From positions 17,812 to 81,811 of the forward strand of contig DATMAB010000025.1 in the NCBI GenBank assembly GCA_035573675.1: a stretch of 64,000 bases of DNA. The letters are read 5' to 3'. The position numbers and the translations under genes are program-made. The notes beneath the pieces are model-generated. The model saw only the letters and a list, made by a program, of their open reading frames with translations. It did not search any database and had not been told where the DNA came from. This document shows, piece after piece, positions 39,187 to 47,846 of this stretch (its first letter is position 1; each line of letters starts with the position of its first letter). The DNA comes from Terriglobales bacterium. GTDB lineage: Bacteria; Acidobacteriota; Terriglobia; Terriglobales; Acidobacteriaceae.

Positions 39187-39202
39187 AGTGACCGGGGTCA
39201 CA
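39187..39202. promoter_or_regulatory. CRP-type operator, AGTGA-N6-TCACA
   Basis: Nine of ten positions match TGTGA-N6-TCACA. It lies 37 bp before the start of the stand-alone CNB-fold gene, in a 203-bp gap after the Crp/Fnr gene. Confidence 0.65.
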
Positions 39203-39238
39203 GTTTCCATCCTGGTCCGCGCGGCAAGATGCGCCGCA

Positions 39239-39742
39239 ATGGGGGCGCGTTCGAAACCGGATTCCGATCAGCCATGTGGCACCTGTGACCTTTGTCCCGA
39301 ACAGGACTTCCACGACGCCTTTCATGGCGACTGGAAGAAGTTCGAAAGCCGCTTCGGCGAGCGGTCCTACGATAAAGGCGAGTGTCTGTTCCGCGAGGGG
39401 CGGAACGCACGCGGCGTCTACGTGCTGCGAGCCGGTGAGGCGGAACTCGTGGTGAACCCGCCGGGCGGCAAGCGCATCGTGGTGTGCAAGGCGCGGCCGG
39501 GAACGCTGCTGGGATTGAGCGCCGCCATCAGGGGGACGCCGGCGGAACTCAGCGCTGAGGTCACCCGTCCCAGCCGCGTCCTCTACATTCCCCGCCCGCA
39601 GTTCCTGCGCTTCCTGAAGCAGCATACCGCGGCCTGGCTGCCCATCCTGCAGCGGCTGAGCCGCGACGTGGAAGAAGCGCACCAGCGCGTGCATGCCATT
39701 CGCGAGAGCCAGCCGCGCCGCCGCCGGCCGCCGGCGCGTTGA
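39239..39742 (+). CDS. Stand-alone cyclic-nucleotide-binding-fold protein without DNA-binding domain
   Basis: A 167-residue protein. The first 25 residues hold CGTCDLC, a tight Cys cluster, followed by one Crp-type beta-roll (GECLFREGRNARGVYVLRAGEAEL to TRPSRVLYIPRPQFLRFL) and a long helix. There is no helix-turn-helix; the protein ends in a basic tail (QPRRRRPPAR). It resembles the sensor half of the neighbouring Crp/Fnr protein and may dimerise with it or sense the same signal. The ATG is chosen because the CNB fold begins soon after and a CRP-type operator lies 37 bp upstream. It converges on the universal stress protein gene, 7 bp apart. Confidence 0.75.
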   Translation: MGARSKPDSDQPCGTCDLCPEQDFHDAFHGDWKKFESRFGERSYDKGECLFREGRNARGVYVLRAGEAELVVNPPGGKRIVVCKARPGTLLGLSAAIRGTPAELSAEVTRPSRVLYIPRPQFLRFLKQHTAAWLPILQRLSRDVEEAHQRVHAIRESQPRRRRPPAR

Positions 39743-39749
39743 CCGGTGG

Positions 39750-40640
39750 TTACGCCTCGCCCCGCACTGTCAGCACCGGGCAGTGCGCTTCGCAGGCCAT
39801 GGTGTAGGCGGTGCTGGCCGGGAGATGCGCGGAGAACGCCGCCACCGGCTTCACACCCATCACAATCAGGTCGGCCGCGCAGTCGCTGGCCACGCGCAGG
39901 ATCCATTGCCGCGCATCGCCCATGCGCACCAGAAATTCAGGCTCGCACCACAGTTCGGCCTCGGGCGGGACCAGCGCGTGCAACCGCCGGACCGCTTCGG
40001 TGCGGACGTCCAGCTTCTCGCGCAGGGTGGCGCCGTGCCGCTCCTCGGCCACGTGCAGCAAAGTGATGCCGGCCTGGTTCTCCTGCGCCAGCGAGACCGC
40101 ATAAGGCGCCGCATGCGCCGAAGCCTCGCCGAAGTCGGTGGGATACAGGATGTGGCGGAACACAATCTCTTCCGGCGGCCGACGCGAGGCATGCGGCCCC
40201 ACGGTCAGCACCGGGCAGGGCGCCATGCGGAAGATTTCTTCCGCCGCCGAGCCCAGGACCACCTTGCTCACGCCCTTCTTGCCGCGCGTGCCGGTGACCA
40301 CCAGGTCAATCTCATGGCGCCGGACCATGTCGCCGAGCGCGTCCCAGATCTCTCCACGCCCCATCAGCCCCTGGTGGGGAATGCCTTCCAGCGAAGCCGA
40401 GGCCAGCAGCTCTTCCATTTGTTTCTCGGCAAACCTTTCCTGCTTCTGTCCGGTGGAGGTGCGCGCCGGCGGCGGGGGAGAGATTTCCGGCAGCAGCACA
40501 TGGGCTACGAACAGCTTGGACTCGTAGCGGCGTGCGATGGCCGCGGCATAGGCCAGCGCCGTCTGGGCGGGCGGAGTGAAATCCGTCGCCACCAGAATGT
40601 TGGCCAGCGAGACCCGCGTCTTTGCATCCAGAACTTTCAT
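39750..40640 (-). CDS. Tandem-domain universal stress protein
   Basis: A 296-residue protein made of two UspA domains. The first (residues 10-150) starts ANILVATDFTPPAQTALAYA and has the nucleotide-binding GTRGKKGVSKVVLGSAAEEI. The second (about 165-293) starts RHILYPTDFGEASAHAA but ends GVKPVAAFSAHLPASTAY, with a degenerate ATP loop. Tandem Usps are stress- and hypoxia-linked regulators of unclear activity. It sits 22 bp downstream of the Acg-like nitroreductase gene on the same strand, so both probably use the promoter with the operator at 41791. Confidence 0.9.
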   Translation of the reverse strand: MKVLDAKTRVSLANILVATDFTPPAQTALAYAAAIARRYESKLFVAHVLLPEISPPPPARTSTGQKQERFAEKQMEELLASASLEGIPHQGLMGRGEIWDALGDMVRRHEIDLVVTGTRGKKGVSKVVLGSAAEEIFRMAPCPVLTVGPHASRRPPEEIVFRHILYPTDFGEASAHAAPYAVSLAQENQAGITLLHVAEERHGATLREKLDVRTEAVRRLHALVPPEAELWCEPEFLVRMGDARQWILRVASDCAADLIVMGVKPVAAFSAHLPASTAYTMACEAHCPVLTVRGEA

Positions 40641-40662
40641 TTCACACCTCCACGAGACGGAG

Positions 40663-41730
40663 TCAGGAACGCGCCACGTCAGGCAGCAGCACGTCGTCCA
40701 CCGGACGGCGCGGTTCCGGCCGCACCTCGCGGCCGTAGCCCAGGCGCATCAACACCTGCGGATAGCCGTATCCGCCGGTCAACTCGCACAGCTTGCTGCG
40801 CAGGTCGGGCAGCTCCACGGGCTGGTTGAGGAACGAGGCCCACACTTCATGGGCACGCGCCATCAGCAGCACGCGAGCGAGAGCCTGGCCGGCCGCCAGC
40901 CAGTCGTAGGGCCAGTCGCCGTCGGTGCCCAGCACCGCCAGGGCCGGCGAGCCCGCCGCGATCCTGCGGTCGGAAGCGGCGACCTGCCCGCCCAGGTCGA
41001 AGGTACGGATGAAGAACGGACCGCCACGCGACATCAGGTCGCCGTGGCCGAACCCATAACCGCGCATGCCGTCACAACTGGAGCTGGCGTTGGGATGCAT
41101 CCATGACGCCAACTCGCGGCGGAAGCGCCGGTCGGCCCACTCGATGCGGTCGCCCTCGGCCACCAGGTCCGCGACCTGGTTCTTTTCTTCCTCGCTCTGG
41201 AAGATGTGCAGCCAGGCGCCCTCGGCGCGCGCCTCCACCCGCAGCTGGAAGAGCACACCCGGGTCCACGGGACGCGCCTCGAAGGGCATGCGGTTGGTCC
41301 TGCGCCGCGGGATGGCGTGGAACATTTTTTCCTCCTCGCCGGTTGGCGGATGCAGGCGGCCCAGACGCACGCGCGCCAGCAGATCGGGATCGGTGTTGTC
41401 GGGAAACAAAGCGACCTCACACGCATGACCGAAATGGCGGATGGCGATGCGCAGGTGCAGCAGCGCCGCGCCGCAGCTCATGATGAGCTGGCGATCGTCG
41501 GGGTCCACCACCGGCAGGCCGCGGCTGCGGTCGGCGTAGAGCTCTACGGCGTCGTCGCGGATGCGGAACAGCCAGGGCTGGGTGTTATGGCTGGAGGGCG
41601 CCAGCACCGCGTAGCGCAGCAGAAAACGCAGCTTGTCGGCGGCCCGGCCCTCCACCGGGTAATCGCGCTCGGAAACCTCCCAGGCTTCCAAAGGCTCGGG
41701 CGGCAGAATGGCTTGGACGGCGGCGGACAT
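40663..41730 (-). CDS. Acg-like nitroreductase-family protein
   Basis: A 355-residue protein of the nitroreductase superfamily. The N-terminal LLRYAVLAPSSHNTQPWLF is the FMN-type signature seen in the Acg group; two nitroreductase-like halves follow (RRRTNRMPFEARPV; a C-terminal LTGGYGYPQVLMRLGYGRE). Acg proteins of mycobacteria belong to the hypoxia/dormancy regulon, bind flavin tightly and may store or sense it rather than reduce nitro compounds. Co-transcription with a Usp repeats that pairing. The ATG has a GGAGGTGCC-type ribosome site. A CRP-type operator lies 61 bp upstream. Confidence 0.85.
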   Translation of the reverse strand: MSAAVQAILPPEPLEAWEVSERDYPVEGRAADKLRFLLRYAVLAPSSHNTQPWLFRIRDDAVELYADRSRGLPVVDPDDRQLIMSCGAALLHLRIAIRHFGHACEVALFPDNTDPDLLARVRLGRLHPPTGEEEKMFHAIPRRRTNRMPFEARPVDPGVLFQLRVEARAEGAWLHIFQSEEEKNQVADLVAEGDRIEWADRRFRRELASWMHPNASSSCDGMRGYGFGHGDLMSRGGPFFIRTFDLGGQVAASDRRIAAGSPALAVLGTDGDWPYDWLAAGQALARVLLMARAHEVWASFLNQPVELPDLRSKLCELTGGYGYPQVLMRLGYGREVRPEPRRPVDDVLLPDVARS

Positions 41731-41790
41731 AAGGCACCTCCTCGCACACGGCGTCCTGGTTTGAGCCTAGAACTGTGCCGCGCAGGCGGC

Positions 41791-41806
41791 AGTGACTGCC
41801 ATCACA
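41791..41806. promoter_or_regulatory. CRP-type operator, AGTGA-N6-TCACA, in a divergent promoter region
   Basis: Nine of ten positions match TGTGA-N6-TCACA. It sits in the 177-bp region between the divergent nitroreductase-usp and VIT-acyl-CoA synthetase units and could control both. Confidence 0.65.
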
Positions 41807-41907
41807 AGCAGGGGTGAGACAGGACACCGTGAGCGAGCCGGTCCTGCGGCGACGATATCGGCGCCAGCCGTTACCATGGAGCAGCCATTCCTGTTCCGGA
41901 GGCGTGC

Positions 41908-42459
41908 GTGAGCATCCAGGACGATCCGCCAACCTCGCTCGGTTTCTGGCCCTCGTGGGCGCATCACATCGGCGACCTGGTGTTCGGCGCCAACGACGGC
42001 ATCGTGACCACCTTCGCCGTGGTCAGCGGCGTGACCGGCGCTGCACTGAATCCCGCCATCGCCATCGTGCTGGGTTTTGCCAACCTGCTGGCCGATGGCT
42101 TCTCCATGGCGGCCGGGGCTTATCTGGGACAGCGCTCCGAGCAGGACTACCGCATTAGCGTCGAAGGCCACATCCACGAAGGACGCATCCATGCCGTCGG
42201 GCATGGCGCCGCCATCTTTTTTGCCTTTTTGGGCGCGGGCAGCGTGCCCCTGCTGCCGTTGTTGTTCACGCGCGAGCACAGCTTCGCCATCTCCTGCGCG
42301 GCCACGGCGGTGACGCTGTTCATCGTCGGCAGCCTGCGCACAGTGATCACGCGCGGGCGCTGGCTGCACAACGGCCTGGAGATGCTGCTGGTCGGATCGA
42401 CGGCTGCGGCTGTTTCCTACGCCGTCGGGCACCTGTTGGGAGGCATGGCAAGAGGATGA
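41908..42459 (+). CDS. VIT1/CCC1-family metal transporter
   Basis: A 183-residue membrane protein. The family signature is GDLVFGANDGIVTTFAVVSGVTGA, then GFANLLADGFSMAAGAYLG, with about five membrane spans. Relatives export Fe(II) or Mn(II) from the cytoplasm into vacuoles or out of the cell. The cytoplasmic metal-binding domain of plant VIT1 is reduced to a short loop with His (EGHIHEGRIHAVGHG). GTG 41908 is preceded by CGGAGG. It shares a promoter region with the nitroreductase-usp unit and precedes the acyl-CoA synthetase gene by 61 bp. In an iron-respiring organism it may relieve Fe(II) load; this is inference. Confidence 0.87.
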   Translation: MSIQDDPPTSLGFWPSWAHHIGDLVFGANDGIVTTFAVVSGVTGAALNPAIAIVLGFANLLADGFSMAAGAYLGQRSEQDYRISVEGHIHEGRIHAVGHGAAIFFAFLGAGSVPLLPLLFTREHSFAISCAATAVTLFIVGSLRTVITRGRWLHNGLEMLLVGSTAAAVSYAVGHLLGGMARG

Positions 42460-42520
42460 AGAGCCGCGTCCATCGTGGACGGTATACTCGCGGTAGGTCG
42501 CCGTACGAAGAGGCAGCCCG

Positions 42521-45262
42521 ATGAAACCTGTGGCCGCACTCACTTCGGATCCCGCCTACGACGTGCTGCGCGCCGAGCGCCAGCCGCTGGACGCCATCTT
42601 TGCGCCCCGTTCGGTGGCCGTGATCGGCGCTACCGAGCGAGCGGGGAGCGTGGGCCGCAGCATTCTCTGGAACCTGCTCAGCAGCCCGTTCGGCGGCACG
42701 GTGTTTCCTGTGAATCCCGCGCGCGCCAGCGTGCTGGGCATCAAGGCGTACCCGGCCATCGGCGCGGTGCCGGAGAAAGTGGACCTGGCGGTGGTGGTGA
42801 CGCCGGCCGTCACCGTGCCCGGCGTCATCGGCGAGTGCGTGGCCGCCGGCGTGCGCGGCGCCATCATCATCTCCGCCGGTTTCAAGGAAATCGGCGAGAA
42901 GGGCGTGGAACTGGAACGGCAGGTGCTCGAGCAGGCGCGTCGCGGACGCCTGCGCATCATCGGCCCCAACTGCCTCGGCCTGATGAGTCCCTACTCCGGC
43001 CTCAACGCCACCTTCGCGCACAGCATGGCGCGTCCCGGCAAAGTGGCCTTCATCAGCCAGAGCGGGGCGCTCTGCACCGCCATCCTCGACTGGAGCCTGA
43101 AGGAGATGGTGGGCTTCAGCGCCTTTGTTTCCGTGGGCTCGATGCTCGATGTGGGCTGGGGCGACCTCATCTACTACCTCGGGGACGACGTGCGCACCGA
43201 AAGCATCGTCCTTTATATGGAATCGATCGGCGATGCGCGGGCTTTTCTCTCCGCCGCGCGCGAGGTTGCGCTCTCCAAGCCCATCATCGTCATCAAGGCG
43301 GGACGCACCGAGCAGGCCGCGCGCGCCGCAGCGTCCCACACCGGCGCCCTCACCGGCAGCGACGAAGTGCTGGACGCCGCCTTCCGCCGCTCCGGCGTCT
43401 TGCGCGTGCGCAGCATCGCGGACCTCTTCTACATGGCGGAGGTGCTTTCCAAGCAGCCGCGTCCCCGCGGACCGCGCCTGGCCATCGTGTCGAACGCAGG
43501 CGGCCCCGCCGTGCTGGCGACTGACGCGCTCATCGACGGCGGCGGAGAGCTGGCGCCGCTGGCGCCGGAAACCGTGAAGGCCCTGAACGAATTCCTTCCG
43601 CCGCACTGGAGCCGCAACAACCCTATCGACATCCTGGGTGACGCCGACGCGCCGCGTTACGCACGCGCGCTGGAGGTTGTCTCTCGCGATCCCAACACCG
43701 ACGGCATGCTGGTGGTGATGGCCCCGCAGGCCATGACCGATCCCACTGGGGTGGCCGAACTGCTGCGCCCGCTCGCCTCTTCCACCGGCAAGCCGGTGCT
43801 GGCGAGCTGGATGGGCGGCGTTGAGGTCTCGGGCGGCGAAGCCATCTTGAATCGTTCCGGCATTCCCACCTTTCCGTATCCGGATACGGCGGCGCGCGCC
43901 TTCAACTACATGTGGCGCTACAGCTACAACCTGCGCGGACTGTACGAGACACCCGTGCTGCGCGCCGAATCGGGCTCGGCGCCCGACCGCGCGCGCGCGA
44001 CGGAGATCATCGCGGCCGCGCGCCGCGCCGGACGCACGCTGCTCACGGAGTTTGAGTCCAAGCAGGTCCTGGCCGCCTACGGCATTCCGACAGTGGAGAC
44101 GCGCGTGGCGCGTTCGCTGCAGGAAGCCCGGGAACAGGCCGAGGCGCTCGGGTATCCGGTGGTCGTCAAGCTGCATTCGGAAACCATCACACACAAGACC
44201 GACGTAGGCGGCGTGCGGCTGAACCTGGACAACGGTGAAGCGGTCGAGCGTGCCTGGCGCGAGATCGAGTCTGCGGTGCGCCAGAAGACTGGCGACGGAC
44301 ACTTCCTGGGCGTCACCGTGCAGCCCATGGTGCGCATCGACGGATACGAGCTCATCCTGGGCTCAAGCCTAGATCCGCAGTTCGGTCCGGTCTTGCTGTT
44401 CGGCGCCGGAGGCCAACTGGTGGAAGTGTTCCGCGACCGCGCCCTCGCCCTGCCTCCGCTCAACACCACGCTGGCCCTGCGCATGATGGAACAGACCAGG
44501 ATCTTCACCGCGCTCCAGGGTGTGCGCGGGCGCGCCGCCGTGGACATCGATGCCCTCGAACAACTGCTGGTGCGCTTCGGGCAACTGGTGGTGGAGCAGC
44601 CCGCCGTCTGCGAGATCGACATCAACCCGCTGCTGGCCTCCCCCGAGCGCCTGCTGGCTCTGGATGCGCGCGTCGTGCTGCATCCCCGCGAGGTGAGCGA
44701 CGAGCGGCTGCCGCGTCCGGCCATCCGTCCGTACCCCTCGCAGTACGTGGCGCCGTGGAGGATGAGCGACGGCACCGAGGTCGTCATCCGCCCCATCCGT
44801 CCCGAGGACGAGCCGCTCATGGTCTGGTTCCATCAGACGCTCTCCGAACGCAGCGTCTACCTGCGCTACTTCCAGCAGTTGCAACTGTCGCAGCGTGTGT
44901 CACACGAGCGGCTGACGCGCATCTGCTTTGTGGACTACGACCGCGAGATGGCGCTGGTGGCGGAGAAACGGGATGGTCACAACGGCCAGCCGGAGATCAT
45001 CGCCGTCGGCCGCCTGAGCAAGTTGCATCTCGCCGAGGAAGGCGAGGTCGCCTTCCTGGTCAGCGACGTCTACCAGCAGCACGGCCTGGGCAGCGAATTG
45101 CTGCGACGGCTCATCCAGGTGGGGCGCGACGAAAAGCTGCGCCGCATCCGCGCCTATATGCTGCCCGAGAACCGCGCCATGCAGCACGTTTGCGAGAAGC
45201 TCGGCTTTCGCATGCAGCCCGATCCCGAGGAACCCCTGGTCGTGGGCGAACTCGACCTCTGA
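42521..45262 (+). CDS. NDP-forming acyl-CoA synthetase fused to GNAT acetyltransferase
   Basis: A 913-residue fusion. Residues 20-470 are the CoA-binding and ligase domains of ADP-forming acetyl-CoA synthetase ([20 protein letters not shown]) with the phosphorylatable H273 in [11 protein letters not shown]. Residues 490-715 are an ATP-grasp domain ([18 protein letters not shown]). Residues 745-913 are a GNAT domain ([32 protein letters not shown]). This is the architecture of the protein acetyltransferase Pat/YfiQ, whose synthetase half is usually dead through loss of that His. Here the His is kept, so the enzyme may be bifunctional, making acetate plus ATP and acetylating proteins. A TATACT -10-like element is at 42483. 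Confidence 0.9.
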   Translation: MKPVAALTSDPAYDVLRAERQPLDAIFAPRSVAVIGATERAGSVGRSILWNLLSSPFGGTVFPVNPARASVLGIKAYPAIGAVPEKVDLAVVVTPAVTVPGVIGECVAAGVRGAIIISAGFKEIGEKGVELERQVLEQARRGRLRIIGPNCLGLMSPYSGLNATFAHSMARPGKVAFISQSGALCTAILDWSLKEMVGFSAFVSVGSMLDVGWGDLIYYLGDDVRTESIVLYMESIGDARAFLSAAREVALSKPIIVIKAGRTEQAARAAASHTGALTGSDEVLDAAFRRSGVLRVRSIADLFYMAEVLSKQPRPRGPRLAIVSNAGGPAVLATDALIDGGGELAPLAPETVKALNEFLPPHWSRNNPIDILGDADAPRYARALEVVSRDPNTDGMLVVMAPQAMTDPTGVAELLRPLASSTGKPVLASWMGGVEVSGGEAILNRSGIPTFPYPDTAARAFNYMWRYSYNLRGLYETPVLRAESGSAPDRARATEIIAAARRAGRTLLTEFESKQVLAAYGIPTVETRVARSLQEAREQAEALGYPVVVKLHSETITHKTDVGGVRLNLDNGEAVERAWREIESAVRQKTGDGHFLGVTVQPMVRIDGYELILGSSLDPQFGPVLLFGAGGQLVEVFRDRALALPPLNTTLALRMMEQTRIFTALQGVRGRAAVDIDALEQLLVRFGQLVVEQPAVCEIDINPLLASPERLLALDARVVLHPREVSDERLPRPAIRPYPSQYVAPWRMSDGTEVVIRPIRPEDEPLMVWFHQTLSERSVYLRYFQQLQLSQRVSHERLTRICFVDYDREMALVAEKRDGHNGQPEIIAVGRLSKLHLAEEGEVAFLVSDVYQQHGLGSELLRRLIQVGRDEKLRRIRAYMLPENRAMQHVCEKLGFRMQPDPEEPLVVGELDL

Positions 45263-45294
45263 CCCCGGCTTGCGTGCGGCGCATCACCGCCGCC

Positions 45295-45310
45295 GGTGAC
45301 GTTAGTCACA
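45295..45310. promoter_or_regulatory. CRP-type operator, GGTGA-N6-TCACA
   Basis: Nine of ten positions match TGTGA-N6-TCACA; the core GTGAC-N4-GTCAC is a perfect palindrome. It lies 50 bp before the Cys-rich protein/receiver operon. Confidence 0.65.
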
Positions 45311-45360
45311 GCGCTCCCGGCCGGCCCGCAGTAACCTTCATTGGACGGCGGGAGGCGCTT

Positions 45361-46032
45361 GTGATTTCGCATTGCGCCAATCCGGGTTGTTCGGCTCCCT
45401 TCCGCTACCTGCGGGAAGGGAAGCTGTTTCAGCTCTACACCGATCCCGAGCCTGGAACCGGAGAACGCACCGAGACCTCCCGCCGCATCGAATACTACTG
45501 GTTGTGCGGCCGCTGTGCCGCCAGCACCACCCTGCTGTTCGAAAGGAAGGATGGCACCGTGACGGTGCGCACGAAGCACCCCGGGGAGAGTGGAGGATCC
45601 ATGCCCGCGAATGAAGCCCAGACCGTGAAAGCCAGAGAGATTCCGCTGAACAAGGACGACCGCGACCTGCTCGAGCTGCTCAAGTTCGAGCTGGCCTTCC
45701 TGGAAGGCGGCGGGTACGGCCGCTCCGTACGCACCCCGCAGGTGCCCACGCGTCCGTTCCAGGATTCCATCACCTGCATCAACTACGGCGACCCGCTGCG
45801 CTCGCGCCCCTGCGAAGAGTGCCTGCTCATGCAGTTCGTGCCGGAGTCGCGGAAGCACGAGGACGTTCCCTGCCATCACATCCCCCTGACTGAAAAAGGG
45901 GAAACGGTGGAGACGCTGGAAGCGCGCGGCAACCAGGCCGTGCTGGAAGAGGCCATGATGCAGTGGCTGCGCACCACCATCCGTCGCCTGGAGCAGGATC
46001 GCGCTCTGGCCCAGGCCGCCAAGGGCGTCTGA
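45361..46032 (+). CDS. Cys-rich two-part protein of unknown function
   Basis: A 223-residue protein I cannot assign. Residues 1-60 look like a small zinc ribbon: SHCANPGCSAPFRYL and later YYWLCGRCAASTTLLFER, giving two Cys pairs. Residues 81-223 contain further Cys (DSITCINYGD, RPCEECLLMQFV, VPCHHIPL) and a helical end (EEAMMQWLRTTIRRLEQDR). GTG 45361 follows GGGAGG. An internal ATG at 45601 also has a strong ribosome site (GGAGG), so the second half may be made separately. The next gene, a receiver protein, starts 7 bp after the stop. A CRP-type operator lies 50 bp upstream. Confidence 0.7.
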   Translation: MISHCANPGCSAPFRYLREGKLFQLYTDPEPGTGERTETSRRIEYYWLCGRCAASTTLLFERKDGTVTVRTKHPGESGGSMPANEAQTVKAREIPLNKDDRDLLELLKFELAFLEGGGYGRSVRTPQVPTRPFQDSITCINYGDPLRSRPCEECLLMQFVPESRKHEDVPCHHIPLTEKGETVETLEARGNQAVLEEAMMQWLRTTIRRLEQDRALAQAAKGV

Positions 46033-46039
46033 GGAAAAG

Positions 46040-46474
46040 ATGGAGAAGCGCATCCTGATCGTCGATAACGACGAGACCGTGCTTTGTGCGCTCGAGCGCC
46101 TGCTGGGCACCATCGGCTACGAGACCGAAACCGCATGGAGCGGAGCCCAGGCTCTCGAACTTCTGCGCACGCAACCCTTCGATCTGGTCTTGCTCGACGA
46201 CCAGCTCTCGGACGCGGATGCGGTCGAGATGCTGCAGCAACTCGCGGCGCTCTACCCGTTCCCTCCGGTCGTGGTGACCCAGAACATCCCGTACTCGCAA
46301 CGCAAAGCGCAGCGCTTCCTGGGCCTGGGCGCTTCGGCGGTGGTGGCCAAGTGCGATCTCGAGGAGATCGAAGAGGTTGTAAAAGCCCTGGTCCCGCTTT
46401 CAGCAGCGGTTCCTGAGGTCGCGCAAACAGACCCAGAAACACCGCCCGCGGCCATGCCCGGTCCGAGCTGGTAG
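46040..46474 (+). CDS. Single-domain response-regulator receiver protein
   Basis: A 144-residue CheY-like receiver. The acidic pocket is in LIVDNDE, the phospho-acceptor Asp is in LVLLDDQLSDAD (near residue 54), the Thr is in PVVVTQN and the Lys in AVVAKCDLEEI. No output domain follows; the C-terminus is a 25-residue Pro/Ala-rich tail. It would act by protein contact, perhaps with the Cys-rich protein encoded 7 bp upstream. No histidine kinase gene is nearby. The 322-bp gap after it holds the CRP-type operator at 46701 and no gene. Confidence 0.88.
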   Translation: MEKRILIVDNDETVLCALERLLGTIGYETETAWSGAQALELLRTQPFDLVLLDDQLSDADAVEMLQQLAALYPFPPVVVTQNIPYSQRKAQRFLGLGASAVVAKCDLEEIEEVVKALVPLSAAVPEVAQTDPETPPAAMPGPSW

Positions 46475-46700
46475 GCTGCCCACTGCGCCCTTCCCGTCCT
46501 TGCGCGTGTCATTCCCGCACAGACTACGCACTTGAAACGGTCACTCTCGTATTGCTGTGATGTCCTCCGATTTTGCTTGCAACCGGCCCTCATCTGCAGT
46601 AAGAAGTCCCTGTTTCCGGGGACCCCACCACAAGCGCCAACTTCTCCTGGCCGCTTCGACCGCCGCCTTCGGGGAGAGGGACAAATCGGACCGGCGCAGG

Positions 46701-46716
46701 TGTGACCGCCATCACA
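46701..46716. promoter_or_regulatory. CRP-type operator, perfect TGTGA-N6-TCACA
   Basis: All ten consensus positions are present (TGTGACCGCCATCACA). It lies 80 bp before the decahaem cytochrome gene of the porin-cytochrome pair. Confidence 0.75.
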
Positions 46717-46796
46717 GACCGGCGCTGGCCGCTCTTGCGATAAGAGTGGCCAGTGGTTTCGAAAGCTATGCCGGCACCAAGGAAGGGGGACACCGC

Positions 46797-47831
46797 ATGC
46801 GCCCTTCGCAAGCTGTAAGAATCGCACTCCTCAGCAGCCTTGCTCTCGCCTTCGTCGGCTGGTCCACCGCTCTCGCCCCGTCGCCCGCGATCATTCCGAC
46901 TGCCGCAGCCCAGACGGCTGCCGCAGGCGGGACGCAGGATTCGGCTGCGTCCGGCCAGCAGGCCGCGGCCCAGCCGGAAGGGGATTACGTTGGCACCGAG
47001 ACCTGCATCACCTGCCACGAGGACCAGCAGAACCGCTTCAAGCACACCATCATGGGCAAGATCATGGCCCGGCCCAGGACCGCGCTGGAAAAACAGGGCT
47101 GCGAATCCTGTCACGGCCCGGGCAAGGCTCACGTCGAAGCCGGCGGGGGCAAGGACACCATCCCTATCCGCTTCGGTGCTGACTCCAAGAACTCCATCGA
47201 GGAGCAGAACTCCGTCTGCCTGGCCTGCCACGAGCGGGGCAATCGCCTCTTCTGGAAGGGCAGTCCGCATGAGTCCCGCGCCATGGCCTGCGTGGATTGT
47301 CACCAGGTGAAGCAGCAGATTCAGCGGTCGCTGTCGGAGGAGGCCCGCTATATCGCTCCCCTCACCGAGTTCACCGGTCTGAAGAAGACGCAGCCGGAAC
47401 TCTGCCTGGACTGCCACCAGATGCGCCGCGCACAGTTGCAGCGCTCTTCGCACATGCCCTATCGCGAAGGCAAGGTGACCTGCACCAGTTGCCACAATCC
47501 GCACGGCAGCCCGCACCCCAAGCAGTTGTTGCAAGCCACCACCAACGAGAACTGCCTGAGCTGCCACACCGAGCGGCGCGGGCCTTTCCTCTGGGAGCAT
47601 CCCCCGGTGATGGAAAATTGCGCCAACTGCCATGAGGCGCATGGCAGCAGCAACGCGCAGTTGCTGAAGGTGCGCATGCCGCGCATCTGCGACTCCTGCC
47701 ACGTCGCCAGCCGGCACCCCAGCACGCCGCAACCTCTCAACTCCGTCAGGAACTTCAACCGGGGCTGCACGAACTGCCACTCCACAATTCACGGTTCGAA
47801 CCACCCCTCGGGGAATTTTTTCCTGCGCTAG
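46797..47831 (+). CDS. Decahaem c-type cytochrome, DmsE/MtrA/PioA family
   Basis: A 344-residue exported protein. A signal-anchor-like N-terminus (AVRIALLSSLALAFVGW) and an Ala/Gln-rich linker precede ten CxxCH motifs (CITCH, CESCH, CLACH, CVDCH, CLDCH, CTSCH, CLSCH, CANCH, CDSCH, CTNCH). The end, IHGSNHPSGNFFLR, is typical of MtrA and DmsE. In Shewanella MtrA threads through the porin MtrB and carries electrons across the outer membrane. The porin gene follows after 15 bp with its own GGAAGGAG, so this is the conserved MtrA-MtrB pair. Only the extracellular cytochrome (MtrC or OmcA type) is not seen. The ATG has AAGGAAGGGG upstream, and a perfect CRP-type site lies 80 bp upstream. Confidence 0.92.
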   Translation: MRPSQAVRIALLSSLALAFVGWSTALAPSPAIIPTAAAQTAAAGGTQDSAASGQQAAAQPEGDYVGTETCITCHEDQQNRFKHTIMGKIMARPRTALEKQGCESCHGPGKAHVEAGGGKDTIPIRFGADSKNSIEEQNSVCLACHERGNRLFWKGSPHESRAMACVDCHQVKQQIQRSLSEEARYIAPLTEFTGLKKTQPELCLDCHQMRRAQLQRSSHMPYREGKVTCTSCHNPHGSPHPKQLLQATTNENCLSCHTERRGPFLWEHPPVMENCANCHEAHGSSNAQLLKVRMPRICDSCHVASRHPSTPQPLNSVRNFNRGCTNCHSTIHGSNHPSGNFFLR

Positions 47832-47846
47832 GAAGGAGACAGAGCG

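Noticed and set aside
38249..39742. One long open frame spanning the Crp/Fnr gene and the CNB-only gene as a single protein
   Set aside because: The first part is out of frame with the Crp/Fnr coding sequence and has no domain content; only its last 167 residues, from ATG 39239, form a CNB fold.
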